DNA of 64,000 nucleotides from Actinoallomurus iriomotensis. GTDB taxonomy: Bacteria > Actinomycetota > Actinomycetes > Streptosporangiales > Streptosporangiaceae. Positions 38,300 to 49,110 of the stretch are shown here, piece by piece. The DNA is taken from the NCBI RefSeq assembly GCF_030269445.1, contig NZ_BSTJ01000002.1:1-64000 (forward strand). Reading direction: 5' to 3'. A model generated the notes under the pieces. That model saw nothing but the letters and a program-made list of their open reading frames with translations. It was not told where the DNA came from and did no database searches. Each line of letters opens with the position of its first letter. The stretch's first letter is position 1. The translations under genes and the position numbers were made by a program.

Positions 38300-39313
38300 T
38301 CAGGCCGGCACGTCGAGCTCGCCGGTGGCGAGGAACCGCTCGATGGCGGCGGCGTAGGCGGACCCGTCGAGCTCGGGCGGCCGCCCGGCGTCCCCCTGGA
38401 TCACCACGACCTCGCCGCGGCGGCCCTCGGCGCGCATCTCGGCGATCAGCCGCCAGGCGGCCCACAGGCAGGTGCCGGTCGAGCCGCCGACGGCGATTCC
38501 CGCGTGTTCGCGCAGCCAGGCCAGCGCGCCGGCGCCCGCGGCGTCCGGGACGGGAAGCACCAGGTCGACCGCGGACGGCAGGAAGCCGGGCTCCATGCGC
38601 GGCCGGCCGATGCCCTCGACGCGGGACGGCATGCCGGTCGCGTAGTCATCCGCGCCGCTCGCCCAGCCGGGAAAGTACGCGGAGTTCTCCGGGTCGGCGA
38701 CCGCGAGCCTCGTGTCGTGGCCGTGATGGCGCAGGAAGCGGCCGATCGTCGCGGACGTCGCACCGGTGCCCGCGCCGGTCACGATCCATCGCGGCGGACG
38801 GCCGAGATCGGCGAGGATCTCGACCGCGATGTTGTCGCCACGCCAGTCGATCACCTGTGCGGCGACGGCGAAGTGGTCGAGGTGGAAGCCGCCGACGCTC
38901 GCGGCCAGCCGCCGCGCCTCGTCGTAGATCGCGGCCGGCGGGTCGTGCGGGTGGACGCGCCCGCCCGCGGCCTCGACCGCACCGATCCGGTCCTCGCGCG
39001 TCCGGCGCGGCACGACCGCGACGAAGTCCAGGCCGAGCATCCGGGCGAAGTGGGCCCCGGCCACGGCGGCGGGCCCCGCGGTGGCCACCACCACGGTGGT
39101 GCCCTCGGTGATCTGCCCGGCCGCCAGCGCGTGGACGTACGCCGCCGCCAGCAGCCGGTGCTTGACGCTGCCGGTCGGCTGGGCGGACTCGTCCTTCAGC
39201 GACAGGCCGATGCCCCACTCCGGAGGCGTCGGCACGGTCCGCAGCGGCGTCGCGGCCACGTCGCGTTCGATCCGGGCGATGCCGGCGGCCGCCCACTCCC
39301 GTGTCGATCCCAC
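38300..39313 (-). CDS. PLP-dependent cysteine synthase-family enzyme, Cds1-like
   Basis: A fold-type II PLP enzyme of 337 aa. It has SLKDESAQPTGSVKHR with the Schiff-base Lys51, ATAGPAAVAGAHFARMLGL, IDWRGDNIA, VTGAGTGATSATIGRF, ADPENSAYFPGW, PSRVEGIGRPRMEP and GGSTGTCLWAAW. This string of motifs matches mycobacterial Cds1, a cysteine desulfhydrase releasing sulfide, pyruvate and ammonia, better than CysK. GTG at 39313 sits seven bases after TACGCT, so the mRNA is probably leaderless. The frame is open upstream but loses similarity. Confidence 0.85.
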   Translation of the reverse strand: MGSTREWAAAGIARIERDVAATPLRTVPTPPEWGIGLSLKDESAQPTGSVKHRLLAAAYVHALAAGQITEGTTVVVATAGPAAVAGAHFARMLGLDFVAVVPRRTREDRIGAVEAAGGRVHPHDPPAAIYDEARRLAASVGGFHLDHFAVAAQVIDWRGDNIAVEILADLGRPPRWIVTGAGTGATSATIGRFLRHHGHDTRLAVADPENSAYFPGWASGADDYATGMPSRVEGIGRPRMEPGFLPSAVDLVLPVPDAAGAGALAWLREHAGIAVGGSTGTCLWAAWRLIAEMRAEGRRGEVVVIQGDAGRPPELDGSAYAAAIERFLATGELDVPA

Positions 39314-39369
39314 GGGCGGCAGCGTAGCGGCGTCTCCCGGCCGCGCGGATAGGACGTGGGGGGCCGGGT

Positions 39370-40003
39370 TCAGCCGGTGCGGGAGAGCCGTTCGGCGACG
39401 TTCTCGGCCAGTCCCCGCACGAGCGCCGCGGCCCTGGCGTCCGGCCTGCTGTGCGTCCGCGCCGACACGTCCACCACCGCGTTGGAGATCCGGAACTCGA
39501 CGTGCACGTCGTAGATCATGATGCGGGCGGTCAGGATCTGCACGGTCATCTCGTCCGTGGTGGCGTAACCCGCCTCCCCGACGCCGACCGGGCGTACCGG
39601 CGCCGCGTGGCTCTTCCGGCGCCAGGAGGCCAGTACCCGCTCCGCCTGTGTCTCGGCGGAGGTACGGCCGTCGCGGACCGCCGTCTCGGCGTGGATCCGC
39701 GCCGTACGAACGGCTGGTCCCGGCCGCGGGGAACGCTGCTCCACTTGCACTCCGACGAGGCGTCGCCGCCCCACCCCAGCAGCGTCTTCGGCCGTGAGCT
39801 CCCCGGCTCCCTCGCGCCGTGCGCCACCAGCGGCGCGAGCGCGTCCGGCGGGGGCAGAAGCGTGCAGGCGTCGAGTTCGCCGAACCGGCCCTCGGACGTG
39901 AACAGCCCCACGTACCAGCAGCCCGCCACCGCGCACGCGGCGACGGCCGCGACGGCGCGGCCACCGCCAACAGACCCGGGCGAGGGTGATCGAACACGGA
40001 CAT
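39370..40003 (-). pseudogene. frameshifted single-pass protein with DUF3558-like domain
   Basis: Three consecutive frames make one sensible protein. Frame 1 from ATG at 40003: MSVFDHPRPGLLAVAA. Frame 2 from about 39955: a hydrophobic run AVAAVAACAVAGCWYVGLF, then DACTLLPPPDALAPLV and ECKWSS. Frame 3 from about 39720: RTARIHAETAVRDGRTSAETQ, VGEAGYATTDEM to SRTG. The paired Cys motifs and GEAGY match the outer domains of the two kinases at 10.7-13.8 kb. Two shifts (near 39955 and 39720) break it. Either it is decaying or the sequence has errors. Confidence 0.6.
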
Positions 40004-40029
40004 CAGGGTGACACAGGCCGCCTTCGCGG

Positions 40030-41376
40030 TCAGCCCTGGCGGCCGCCGCGCAGGACGGCCCGAAGGCGTTCGACGACGTCGGAGAAGCGGGACTCCATGC
40101 CGTGCTTGGTCGGGTGGTAGTAGTCGCGGCCCGCGACGGCGTCCGGGGCGTAGCGCTGCTCGACCACGCCGCCGGGGAAGTCGTGGGCGTACTGGTAGCC
40201 CTTGCCGTGCTCGATCTTGCTCGCGCCCTTGTAGTGCGCGTCGCGCAGATGGGCGGGGACCGGCCCGACCAGGCCGCGCCGGACGTCCGCGCTCGCCTCG
40301 TTGATGGCGCGTATGACGGCGTTGGACTTGGGTGCCATGGACAGGTGGATGACGGCCTGGGCGAGGTTGATGCGGGCCTCGGGCAGGCCGACGAACTCCA
40401 CCGCGTGCGCGGCGGCGATCGCGGTCTGCAGCGCGCTCGGGTCGGCCATGCCGACGTCCTCGCTTGCGTGCACGATGAGGCGCCGCGCGATGAACCGCGG
40501 GTCCTCCCCCGCCTCGATCATGCGGGCCAGGTAGTGCAGGGCGGCGTCGACGTCGGACCCGCGGATGCTCTTGATGAACGCGCTGATGACGTCGTAGTGC
40601 TGGTCGCCCTCACGGTCGTAGCGGACCGCCGCGCGGTCGACGGCCTTCTCCAGCACGTCGACGTCGATCGGCTCGCGGCCGGCGACGTAGGAGGCCGCCT
40701 CGAGGTAGGTCAGCGCCCGGCGGGCGTCGCCGCCCGCCAGGCGTACGAGGTGGTCCTCGGCGGGCTCGGTCAGGCTCGTCACGCCGGCCAGGCCGCGGTC
40801 GTCGGTCAGGGCGCGGCGGATCACCTCGCGGAGCTGGTCGTCGCCCAGCGGCTCCAGCGTCAGCAGCAGCGAACGCGACAGCAGCGGGCTGATCACCGAG
40901 AAGAAGGGGTTCTCGGTGGTGGCGCCGATGAAGGAGACCCAGCGGTTCTCCACGGCGGGGAGCAGGGCGTCCTGCTGGGCCTTGTTGAACCGGTGGACCT
41001 CGTCGACGAACAGCACGGTCTGCCGGCCGCTCATGCCGAGCTCGCGCTTGGCCTGGTCGATGGCGGCCCGTACCTGCTTGACGCCGTCGGAGACCGCGGA
41101 GATCTCCACGAAGCGCCGCTCGGTGGCCTGGCTGACGACGTAGGCGAGCGTCGTCTTGCCGGTGCCGGGTGGCCCCCACAGGACCAGCGACATGGCGACG
41201 TCACGCTCGACCAGCTGACGCAGCGGCGTGCCCGGACCGAGCAGGTGCGCCTGACCGACCACCTCGTCGAGGCCCCGTGGCCGCATCCGGACCGCCAGCG
41301 GCGCGTTGGCCTGCTCGGCCTCCTCCGCCTGTGTGTCGAAAAGACTGTCGGCCTGCTCATCGTCCCTGCGTGCCAC
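40030..41376 (-). CDS. rarA: replication-associated recombination protein A (AAA ATPase)
   Basis: A clamp-loader-like ATPase acting at stalled forks, 448 aa. It has [23 protein letters not shown], Walker [11 protein letters not shown], Walker [16 protein letters not shown], sensor [11 protein letters not shown], then the C-terminal tetramer domain with [24 protein letters not shown] and [12 protein letters not shown] at 41376 follows TAGTGT by seven bases, suggesting leaderless initiation; a longer frame to 41415 exists. Name by family (MgsA/WRNIP1). Confidence 0.94.
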   Translation of the reverse strand: MARRDDEQADSLFDTQAEEAEQANAPLAVRMRPRGLDEVVGQAHLLGPGTPLRQLVERDVAMSLVLWGPPGTGKTTLAYVVSQATERRFVEISAVSDGVKQVRAAIDQAKRELGMSGRQTVLFVDEVHRFNKAQQDALLPAVENRWVSFIGATTENPFFSVISPLLSRSLLLTLEPLGDDQLREVIRRALTDDRGLAGVTSLTEPAEDHLVRLAGGDARRALTYLEAASYVAGREPIDVDVLEKAVDRAAVRYDREGDQHYDVISAFIKSIRGSDVDAALHYLARMIEAGEDPRFIARRLIVHASEDVGMADPSALQTAIAAAHAVEFVGLPEARINLAQAVIHLSMAPKSNAVIRAINEASADVRRGLVGPVPAHLRDAHYKGASKIEHGKGYQYAHDFPGGVVEQRYAPDAVAGRDYYHPTKHGMESRFSDVVERLRAVLRGGRQG

Positions 41377-41495
41377 GGTGCCGACACTATCCGCCCGCGG
41401 GGACATCGCGGGCACGCGCCGGACGGCCCGATCCGGGCCTGGCTCAGGGCGGCGCGTCGGAGCGTAGGGCCGGGACGCTCCTTACGCTTGGGTGC

Positions 41496-42224
41496 ATGCC
41501 CTCCTGGTCCCCCTGTTCGATGCCCGAGGTCCTTGAGCTCACCGACCACGATCCCCTCGTACGCGGCACGCGCGGCGCCGGCCGTGGGCCCGCCTGGCGT
41601 AGCGGCGACGGCCGGGCCGTCGCCTTCACGGGCTATGACGCGGAGGGTCGCGTCCGTTCCCTGGTCGGGCTCGGCCCACGGGACGAGACGGCGGAGCTGG
41701 TCAGCGCGGTGCACGGCGAACTGCCCGAGGACGTCCGGGTGATCGTGCCGCGCGGCACACCGCTGGAGCTGACCCAGCCGAGCGACTGGAACTTCCGCGC
41801 CGCCTTCGGCGCTCCGCCGCCGCAGCCGGCCGAGGCGGCGGTCGCCTGGTGCGACGACGAGGACGCGGTCAGGGATCTGCTGACGCTGGTCAGCCCCGGC
41901 ACGTCGGCATGGCCGGGCGACCCGAAGGTGCGCCGCTGGGCCGGCATCCGGCGAAACGGGCGGCTGCTGGCGTGCCTGGCCGACACCAGCGCCGCCGACG
42001 GCGTCGGCCACGTCTCGGCGATCGCCGTCCACACCGAGGCGCGCGGCCGGGGGCTGGGCCCGTCGATCACGGCCTGGGCGATGCGCCGTTTCTTCGCCGA
42101 AGCACGGGACGTGGTGACGCTGGGCGTCTACGCCGACAACGCGGTCGGCCTGCGAATGTACGACCGCCTGGGCTTCACCGTGGACCGGGCGCTGACCACG
42201 GGCCTCGTCAAGCGCGCGGGCTGA
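41496..42224 (+). CDS. GNAT-family N-acetyltransferase
   Basis: A 242-aa protein with a C-terminal GNAT fold: VGHVSAIAVHTEARGRGLGPSITAWAMRRF is the acetyl-CoA loop (R-x-x-G-x-G as RGRGLG), followed by LGVYADNAVGLRMYDRLGFTVD. The N-terminal ~120 residues are a diverged second half. The substrate is unknown. ATG at 41496 is seven bases after TACGCT, again a leaderless-type start. It is divergent from rarA. The frame stays open upstream as a shadow of rarA. Confidence 0.88.
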   Translation: MPSWSPCSMPEVLELTDHDPLVRGTRGAGRGPAWRSGDGRAVAFTGYDAEGRVRSLVGLGPRDETAELVSAVHGELPEDVRVIVPRGTPLELTQPSDWNFRAAFGAPPPQPAEAAVAWCDDEDAVRDLLTLVSPGTSAWPGDPKVRRWAGIRRNGRLLACLADTSAADGVGHVSAIAVHTEARGRGLGPSITAWAMRRFFAEARDVVTLGVYADNAVGLRMYDRLGFTVDRALTTGLVKRAG

Positions 42225-42910
42225 TACGAACCTTCCTCGGCCGCACCCAGAAGCGCGGCGTCGTCGCAGGTAGCTGAGGCTGACTCGGCGCAGACCCAGC
42301 CCCTCTGCGCCGCTTTCGGCGCTCAGGTGGCATGGGGGCATGACTCTGAGTTCTTTCACCCGCGGGTGCCCGCGAGCGGTGAAGGTCCAGGGCCTGTCCG
42401 CCGCGTAGCAGGGACAGACGCCTTCGAGACGGGCCTTAAGACCGCTCGCTCGGGGAGGGCACGGCGAGCACCTCTCCGTCCGGCAGCCGTCCCCACCAGC
42501 GGCCCCGAGCCCCGTACGGTCGTCGCGGGCGGGGCGGCCGACGAGCCGACCGCGACCGATCCCTCAGTACGGGCCGCCGCAGGCCGGTCGAAAACCGGTA
42601 GGACAGGCAGTAAGACGCGCCCCGTCCCTGAACCAGGGCCGATCCCCTCGCTCGCCGACCGCCAAGGAACGGTCGGCGAGGCCGGAACCGCCAATGACAG
42701 GCGCCCAATCCCCGGAACCAGAACCGACTCCGGCCACCACCAACCGCCCGGCGAAGCCCGGAACCCGCGACCACGGACACCCAGCCCCCGGACCAGAGCC
42801 GATCCCCGATCCCCGGCCGCAGCCGACCGACCGGCGAAGCCGGGACCGGCAGAGGCAGGTATCCCGCCCCTCGCGCCGGGGTTCGTCCTTTGGACCGGCT
42901 TCGAGCGTCA
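42225..42910. repeat. gene-free spacer with degenerate GC-rich repeats
   Basis: There is no credible gene in about 690 bp. From about 42540 it holds diverged units: GACCGATCCCTCAGTACGGG (42554), which resembles the 30-bp repeat at 47 kb, and three AACCAGRRCCGATCCC-like units near 42630, 42716 and 42791, the last two each followed by a GGCGAAGCCSGG block. CTCGCCGACCG (42651-42661) pairs with CGGTCGGCGAG (42670-42680). Confidence 0.55.
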
Positions 42911-42957
42911 GGACGGTCTGGACCCCTCGCCGGGGTGGCGAGGGGTCCAGACCGTCC
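42911..42957. terminator. 21-bp perfect hairpin, aspS terminator
   Basis: A perfect inverted repeat: 42911-42931 pairs with 42937-42957 around GGGGT. The arms begin GGACGGTCTGGACCCCTCG. It stands between a plus-strand and a minus-strand gene end, so it can act in both directions. There is no U-tract. Confidence 0.7.
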
Positions 42958-42960
42958 TGC

Positions 42961-42998
42961 CCCGGGTCCCTTGCCCCTCACGGGGCAGGGGACCCGGG
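42961..42998. terminator. second hairpin next to aspS stop
   Basis: CCCGGGTCCC (42961-42970) pairs with GGGACCCGGG (42989-42998), with an inner GCCCC/GGGGC stem. It lies 7 bases beyond the aspS stop and 3 bases from the neighbouring 21-bp hairpin, forming a double terminator. Confidence 0.65.
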
Positions 42999-43005
42999 TC
43001 GTCGC

Positions 43006-44789
<1,784 letters not shown>

Positions 44790-44793
<4 letters not shown>

Positions 44794-46058
44794 GGTTGGG
44801 AAAGCCTCTCTTTCAACGTCGTGACGATCTCGTCGAGCGGCACGGCGACCTGGTCGCCGCTGGCCAGGTCCTTCACCTGAGCGGACCCGGCGGCGATATC
44901 TCGCTCGCCGAGGATCACGGCGTACGCCGCTCCGGACCGGTCGGCGCCCCGCATGGCGCCCTTCAGCTTCTTTCCGTCATAGGACATGTCGGCGGCGATC
45001 CCGGCACGGCGCAGGGCGGCGACGAGGCCGAAGATCCTGCGCTGCGCCTCCTCGCCGAGCGGCACGCCGTACACGGTCACACCCGCGACGGTCGCCGCCG
45101 CGGCCTCTTCGGCCTCCATCGCCAGCACCGTACGGTCGAGGCCCAGGCCGAACCCGATGCCCGGCAGCGGCGGACCGCCGATGTCCTCCGACAGCCCGTC
45201 GTAGCGCCCGCCACCGCCGATGCCGGACTGCGCACCGAGCAGCGGGTGGTCGAACTCGTACGTCGTGCGCGTGTAGTAGTCGAGGCCGCGGACGAGGCGC
45301 GGATCGTCGACCCAGGAGATCTCCAGGTCGGCGAGCAGCTCGCGGACCTTGTCGTGGTGGGTCTTGCACGCGCCGCACAGGTAGTCGGTGACCACCGGGG
45401 CGGTCTCGACCTGGGCCCGCACCGCGGGGCGCTTGTCGTCCAGCACGCGGAGCGGGTTCAGCTCGATCCGGGCGCGGGTGGCCTCGTCGAGGTCCAGCCC
45501 GCGCAGGAACTCCTGCAGCGCCGCGCGGTACACCGGACGGCACTCGCGGCAGCCGAGGGAGTTGAGGTGCAGGCTGTGCCGGGTGAGGCCGAGCTCGCGG
45601 TACCAGTCCCAGGCCAGCGCGATCGTCTCGACGTCGACGGCCGGGTCCTCCGAGCCGATCGCCTCCAGATCGACCTGGTAGAACTGGCGGTAGCGCCCGT
45701 GCTGCGGCTGCTCGGCCCGGAACGCCGGCCCGGTCGCCCAGACCTTCACCGGCAGCTCTCCCCGGTGCAGGTTGTGCTGGAGCACCGACCGCAGCACCCC
45801 CACGGTGAACTCCGGCCGCAGGGTGAGCGAGCGCCCACCGCGGTCCTCGAAGGTGTACATCTCCTTGGAGACGACGTCGGTCGACTCGCCGACGCCGCGG
45901 GAGAACAGCGCCGTGTCCTCGAACACCGGCAGCTCCAGGTAGGAGTAGCCGGCGCGCGTGGCCACCGCGGCGAACGCGTCGCGCGCGGCGAGATAGATCG
46001 CCGAGCGTGGCGGAACGTACTCGTTGACCCCCTTGGGGGCCTGGAAGTTCGAGCTCAT
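44790..46058 (-). CDS. hisS: histidyl-tRNA synthetase
   Basis: A class II synthetase, 422 aa. It starts [17 protein letters not shown]. It has [34 protein letters not shown], the His-specific [13 protein letters not shown] and [11 protein letters not shown], and a C-terminal anticodon domain. Cysteines in GCRECRP and LCGACKTHH form a putative zinc site in the insertion, usual for this actinobacterial type. It lies 8 bp after the metallo-hydrolase gene. Confidence 0.97.
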
Positions 46059-46066
46059 CTGTCTGC

Positions 46067-46750
46067 TTAGAGTCCCCTGTGCGGGCCGTCGAGCGGAGCG
46101 ATCTCCTTGAGAAACGGGTTGGTGGCCCGCTCGCGGCCGATGGTGGTCTGAGCGCCGTGTCCGGGCAGCACGGCGGTCTCGTCCGGCAGCGGCAGGCATA
46201 CCCGCGCCAGACTGTCCATGATCGCGGCGTAGTCGCCGCCCGGCAGGTCCGTACGTCCGATGGAGCCGGCGAACAGCAGGTCGCCGGAGAACATCACCGA
46301 CTCGGCGGCCAACCGGAAGATCACCGACCCCGGTGTATGCCCGGGAGCGTGGTCGACGACGAAGTCCAGGCCCGCGAGCGTCAGGGTGTCACCGTCACCG
46401 ATCTCGCGCACGTCGTCCGGCTCGCTGAACGTCAGGCCGCCGAGCAGCTGACCGGCGACCTGCGGCGGGAAGCCCTTCGCCGGGTCGGACAGCATGTCAC
46501 GGTCGTCCGGATGGATGTAGGCGGGCACGTCACGGGCGCCGCAGACCGGGGCTACGGACCACACGTGGTCGATGTGGCCGTGCGTGAGCGCCACGGCGAC
46601 CGGCTTGAGCCGGTGCTCGCGCAGCACGTCATAGACCATCGGCTCGGCGTCCTGCCCGGGATCGATGATCACGCACTCCTCCCCGGCGCCGGGCGCCACG
46701 ACGTAGCAGTTCGTCGCGAAGGAACCCGCGGGGAAGCTGGCGATGAGCAC
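46067..46750 (-). CDS. MBL-fold hydrolase, glyoxalase II-like
   Basis: A 227-aa zinc-dependent metallo-beta-lactamase-fold protein. It has the THGHIDHVW motif, FVVDHAPGHTPGSVIF, MFSGDLLFAGSIGRTD and PGHGAQTTIGRE, which together supply the His/Asp metal ligands of glyoxalase II-like hydrolases. Actinomycetes lack glutathione, so a mycothiol thioester or another substrate is more likely. GTG at 46750 fits the family start. The position above hisS is conserved in actinomycetes. Confidence 0.9.
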   Translation of the reverse strand: MLIASFPAGSFATNCYVVAPGAGEECVIIDPGQDAEPMVYDVLREHRLKPVAVALTHGHIDHVWSVAPVCGARDVPAYIHPDDRDMLSDPAKGFPPQVAGQLLGGLTFSEPDDVREIGDGDTLTLAGLDFVVDHAPGHTPGSVIFRLAAESVMFSGDLLFAGSIGRTDLPGGDYAAIMDSLARVCLPLPDETAVLPGHGAQTTIGRERATNPFLKEIAPLDGPHRGL

Positions 46751-46950
46751 GGTCGTCCTCTCTGACTGCTGCCGGCGAGATCGAGCGTACCGGCGGTACG
46801 CGCGCGATCGCGAACGACATAGTGCCGTGTCAGTCAACGTGCCGCCTCGCCGGGGACGCGAGGGCCGGCTGTTCCTCACGGGCCGGGCCGGGCGACTCCC
46901 CACGTGGGGCGGGCCCCGGCCGGCCGTTGGCCCCTGTACGGCCTGCGGCC

Positions 46951-47192
46951 GACCGATGGACGCCGGTAGGGGTCACGGCCGACCCGACGAACCTCGGTAG
47001 AGGTCGCGACCGGCCGACGAACCCCAATACGGGCCGTGGCCGACCGACGAACCCCGGTACGGGTCACGACCCGCCGATGGACCCCAGTACGGGTCACGGC
47101 CAGCCCGACGAACCCCGGTAGAGGTCGCGACCGGCCGACGAACCCCAATACGGGCCATGGCCGACCGATGGGCCCGTGTGCGGTGCCGTGAC
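46951..47192. repeat. 30-31-bp tandem repeat, eight units
   Basis: Unit starts at 46951, 46981, 47012, 47042, 47072, 47102, 47133 and 47163. The core is GACGAACCCCGGTACGGGTC with C/T and A/G variation. Units 2-3 are nearly identical to units 6-7, so there is a higher-order period of 121 bp. There are no unique spacers, so this is not CRISPR. The array lies in the non-coding gap above the MBL gene. Confidence 0.85.
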
Positions 47193-48066
47193 CCGATCCG
47201 CCGGGCACGCACCCGGGCCGGTCGCGCCACCGCCCGGCGTTGAGGGCCAGGATGCCGCGGGTTCCCGGCCGCCGGCGTCTCCGCCCACGCGCGACGATCT
47301 GATGACCGGCCTCCCGCCGCGCTTGGCCGGCCCGGCGCCGCGGATCCCGGTCTGCGCGGGAGTGCGTCGTGCGGGCCGGAGCGGTCGGCCGGTCTCCTGT
47401 CCGCAGGGGTAGGGGTCGGTGGCCGACGGTGACCGGTAGTTGTCTCGCCGGTGACGGAGTGCCCGATCACGGCGCCCGGGTCCACGACGGTGTGCGGCAG
47501 GCCCTTACGTGCCGCGAGCACGCGGGCGGCCGCGTCGCCCTCCACTGTGGCGGCCTGACAGGCCCTCCGGCGACATGACCGGGGCGCGGCGGTGGCCGGA
47601 CAGGGCGCGGCGGTGACGCGAGCATCGTGTCCGGCAGCGCGACCGCGAGGCGCGTCCTCGGTGGCCGCCACCCTCCACGGCGCCTCGGTAAGTAACGCAT
47701 CGGCATCACAAGGCGCTTTCGCCACCGAAAACCCATCACCAATACAAGCGGGCCCCAATAACGGCGCCGCCTCCGGCCCAGCGGCATCACCGGTCGACCA
47801 TCACCACGTTCAGTACACACTGATTACAGCACGCACCTACGACAGAACCCGCCAGCACGGCGGCCGCCCAGAACCCGCAGCTTGAACACCCGACACGCAT
47901 GGTCGAAGCGGCAGACCGAGGCTCTAGCGTGGGAAGGGCGAACCGCGTCCGACGTTCGGCCGGTTTGGGCGCCTCTGCGGTGCGGGGCCGAAAATACCGT
48001 CCGGGACCGCTACGATGCGCAACACGTTTCCCAGTTCACGACGCGATTCGATGAGGTGCGACACCG
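47193..48066. other. non-coding spacer before the cyclophilin gene
   Basis: About 870 bp without a convincing gene. The first half is GC-rich. The part from about 47690 to 47890 is noticeably richer in A/T. TACGAT near 48010 may be the -10 for the cyclophilin gene. One minus-strand frame (47467-47820) encodes a very basic sequence (MPLGRRRRRYWGPLV...), which I do not trust as a gene. Confidence 0.4.
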
Positions 48067-48894
48067 GTGGCGGGTAAAGACCGCAAGAGGGAGCTGGCCC
48101 GGCTGCGTTACGAGCGCCAGCAGCAGCGCCGGGCGATCCGGCAGGCCAGGGCCCGGCGGATGAAGATCATCGGCACTGTGGTCGCCGTCGTGGTGGTCGC
48201 GGGTGGCAGCGGGGCGATCGCGTTCGCCATGAACGGCCCGGCGAAGAAGGACAAGACCTCCGCCGCCTCCACGCCCACCGCCGCGCCGAGCGTCTCGGTC
48301 AAGCCCGGGGAGTGCGCCTACCAGCCCCTGTCCGCGGAAGCGGCCGGGAGCGCCAAGGACGTCGGCAAGCCACCCGCGAAGCCGGTCAAGGGCACGTACG
48401 ACATGACGATCCACACCAGCCTCGGCACGATCACCGCCAAGCTCGACGGCGCCAAGGCCGCGTGCACGGTGAACTCGTTCACGTATCTGGCGAGCAAGAA
48501 ATTCTTCAACAACACTAAATGTCATCGCCTTGTCACCGAGGGTATCAAGGTGTTGCAATGCGGCGACCCGACCGGCACGGGAACGGGCGGTCCCGCGTAC
48601 GGCTTCGGCAATGAGAACGTCCCGAAGGCCGGCAAGTCCGGGCAGGCGACCTACAAGCGCGGCGTCATCGCGATGGCGCACAGTAGCGCCCCGAACAGCA
48701 ACGGGAGCCAGTTCTTCATCGTCTACGGCGATTCTCCGCTGCCCGCCGACTACACCGTGTTCGGCGAGATCACCAAGGGAATGGGCGTCGTCGACTCCGT
48801 CGCGAAGGCGGGTGCCGAGCCGGCCGACCAGAGCGGGAACACCGCCCCAAAGAAGAAAATCGAAATAAAAGACCTCACCGTCTCGAAGATGTAG
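48067..48894 (+). CDS. membrane-anchored cyclophilin-type peptidyl-prolyl isomerase
   Basis: A 275-aa protein: a charged cytoplasmic N-terminus with KRELARLRYERQQQRR, a helix at about 34-54 (IIGTVVAVVVVAGGSGAIAFA), a Ser/Thr/Pro linker and an outside cyclophilin domain. Catalytic-site segments are CHRLV for the usual FHR, GSQFFIVYGD and YTVFGEI. The domain also has a cysteine pair (CTVNS, KCHR). It should assist folding of exported proteins. GTG start with GAGG upstream. Confidence 0.93.
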   Translation: MAGKDRKRELARLRYERQQQRRAIRQARARRMKIIGTVVAVVVVAGGSGAIAFAMNGPAKKDKTSAASTPTAAPSVSVKPGECAYQPLSAEAAGSAKDVGKPPAKPVKGTYDMTIHTSLGTITAKLDGAKAACTVNSFTYLASKKFFNNTKCHRLVTEGIKVLQCGDPTGTGTGGPAYGFGNENVPKAGKSGQATYKRGVIAMAHSSAPNSNGSQFFIVYGDSPLPADYTVFGEITKGMGVVDSVAKAGAEPADQSGNTAPKKKIEIKDLTVSKM

Positions 48895-49110
48895 CAATGC
48901 GATTGGCTAGGGTGGCCAGCGGGAGCGCTTCTCCCACGGACGTCATCATGGTGGGCCCGGTGCGTGAGGGGACGCCCCGGGCTCTGACACAGGAGGCAGC
49001 GGTGTGCAGCGCCACCGAATCCTTGGGTATCCCTCGCCGTACGCGCGGGGACGTCGTACCGGCCACCGGGCGGTCCGCGACGGCCACGCCTCTCACCGGG
49101 GAGGCCCGCG

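Noticed and set aside
46951-47192. Possible CRISPR array
   Set aside because: Units are head to tail with no unique spacers and vary internally; no cas genes nearby.
47467-47820. Small very basic minus-strand ORF (MPLGRRRRRYWG...)
   Set aside because: Weak ribosome site, no family, lies in a repeat-rich spacer; Arg runs are expected from GC-rich non-coding DNA.
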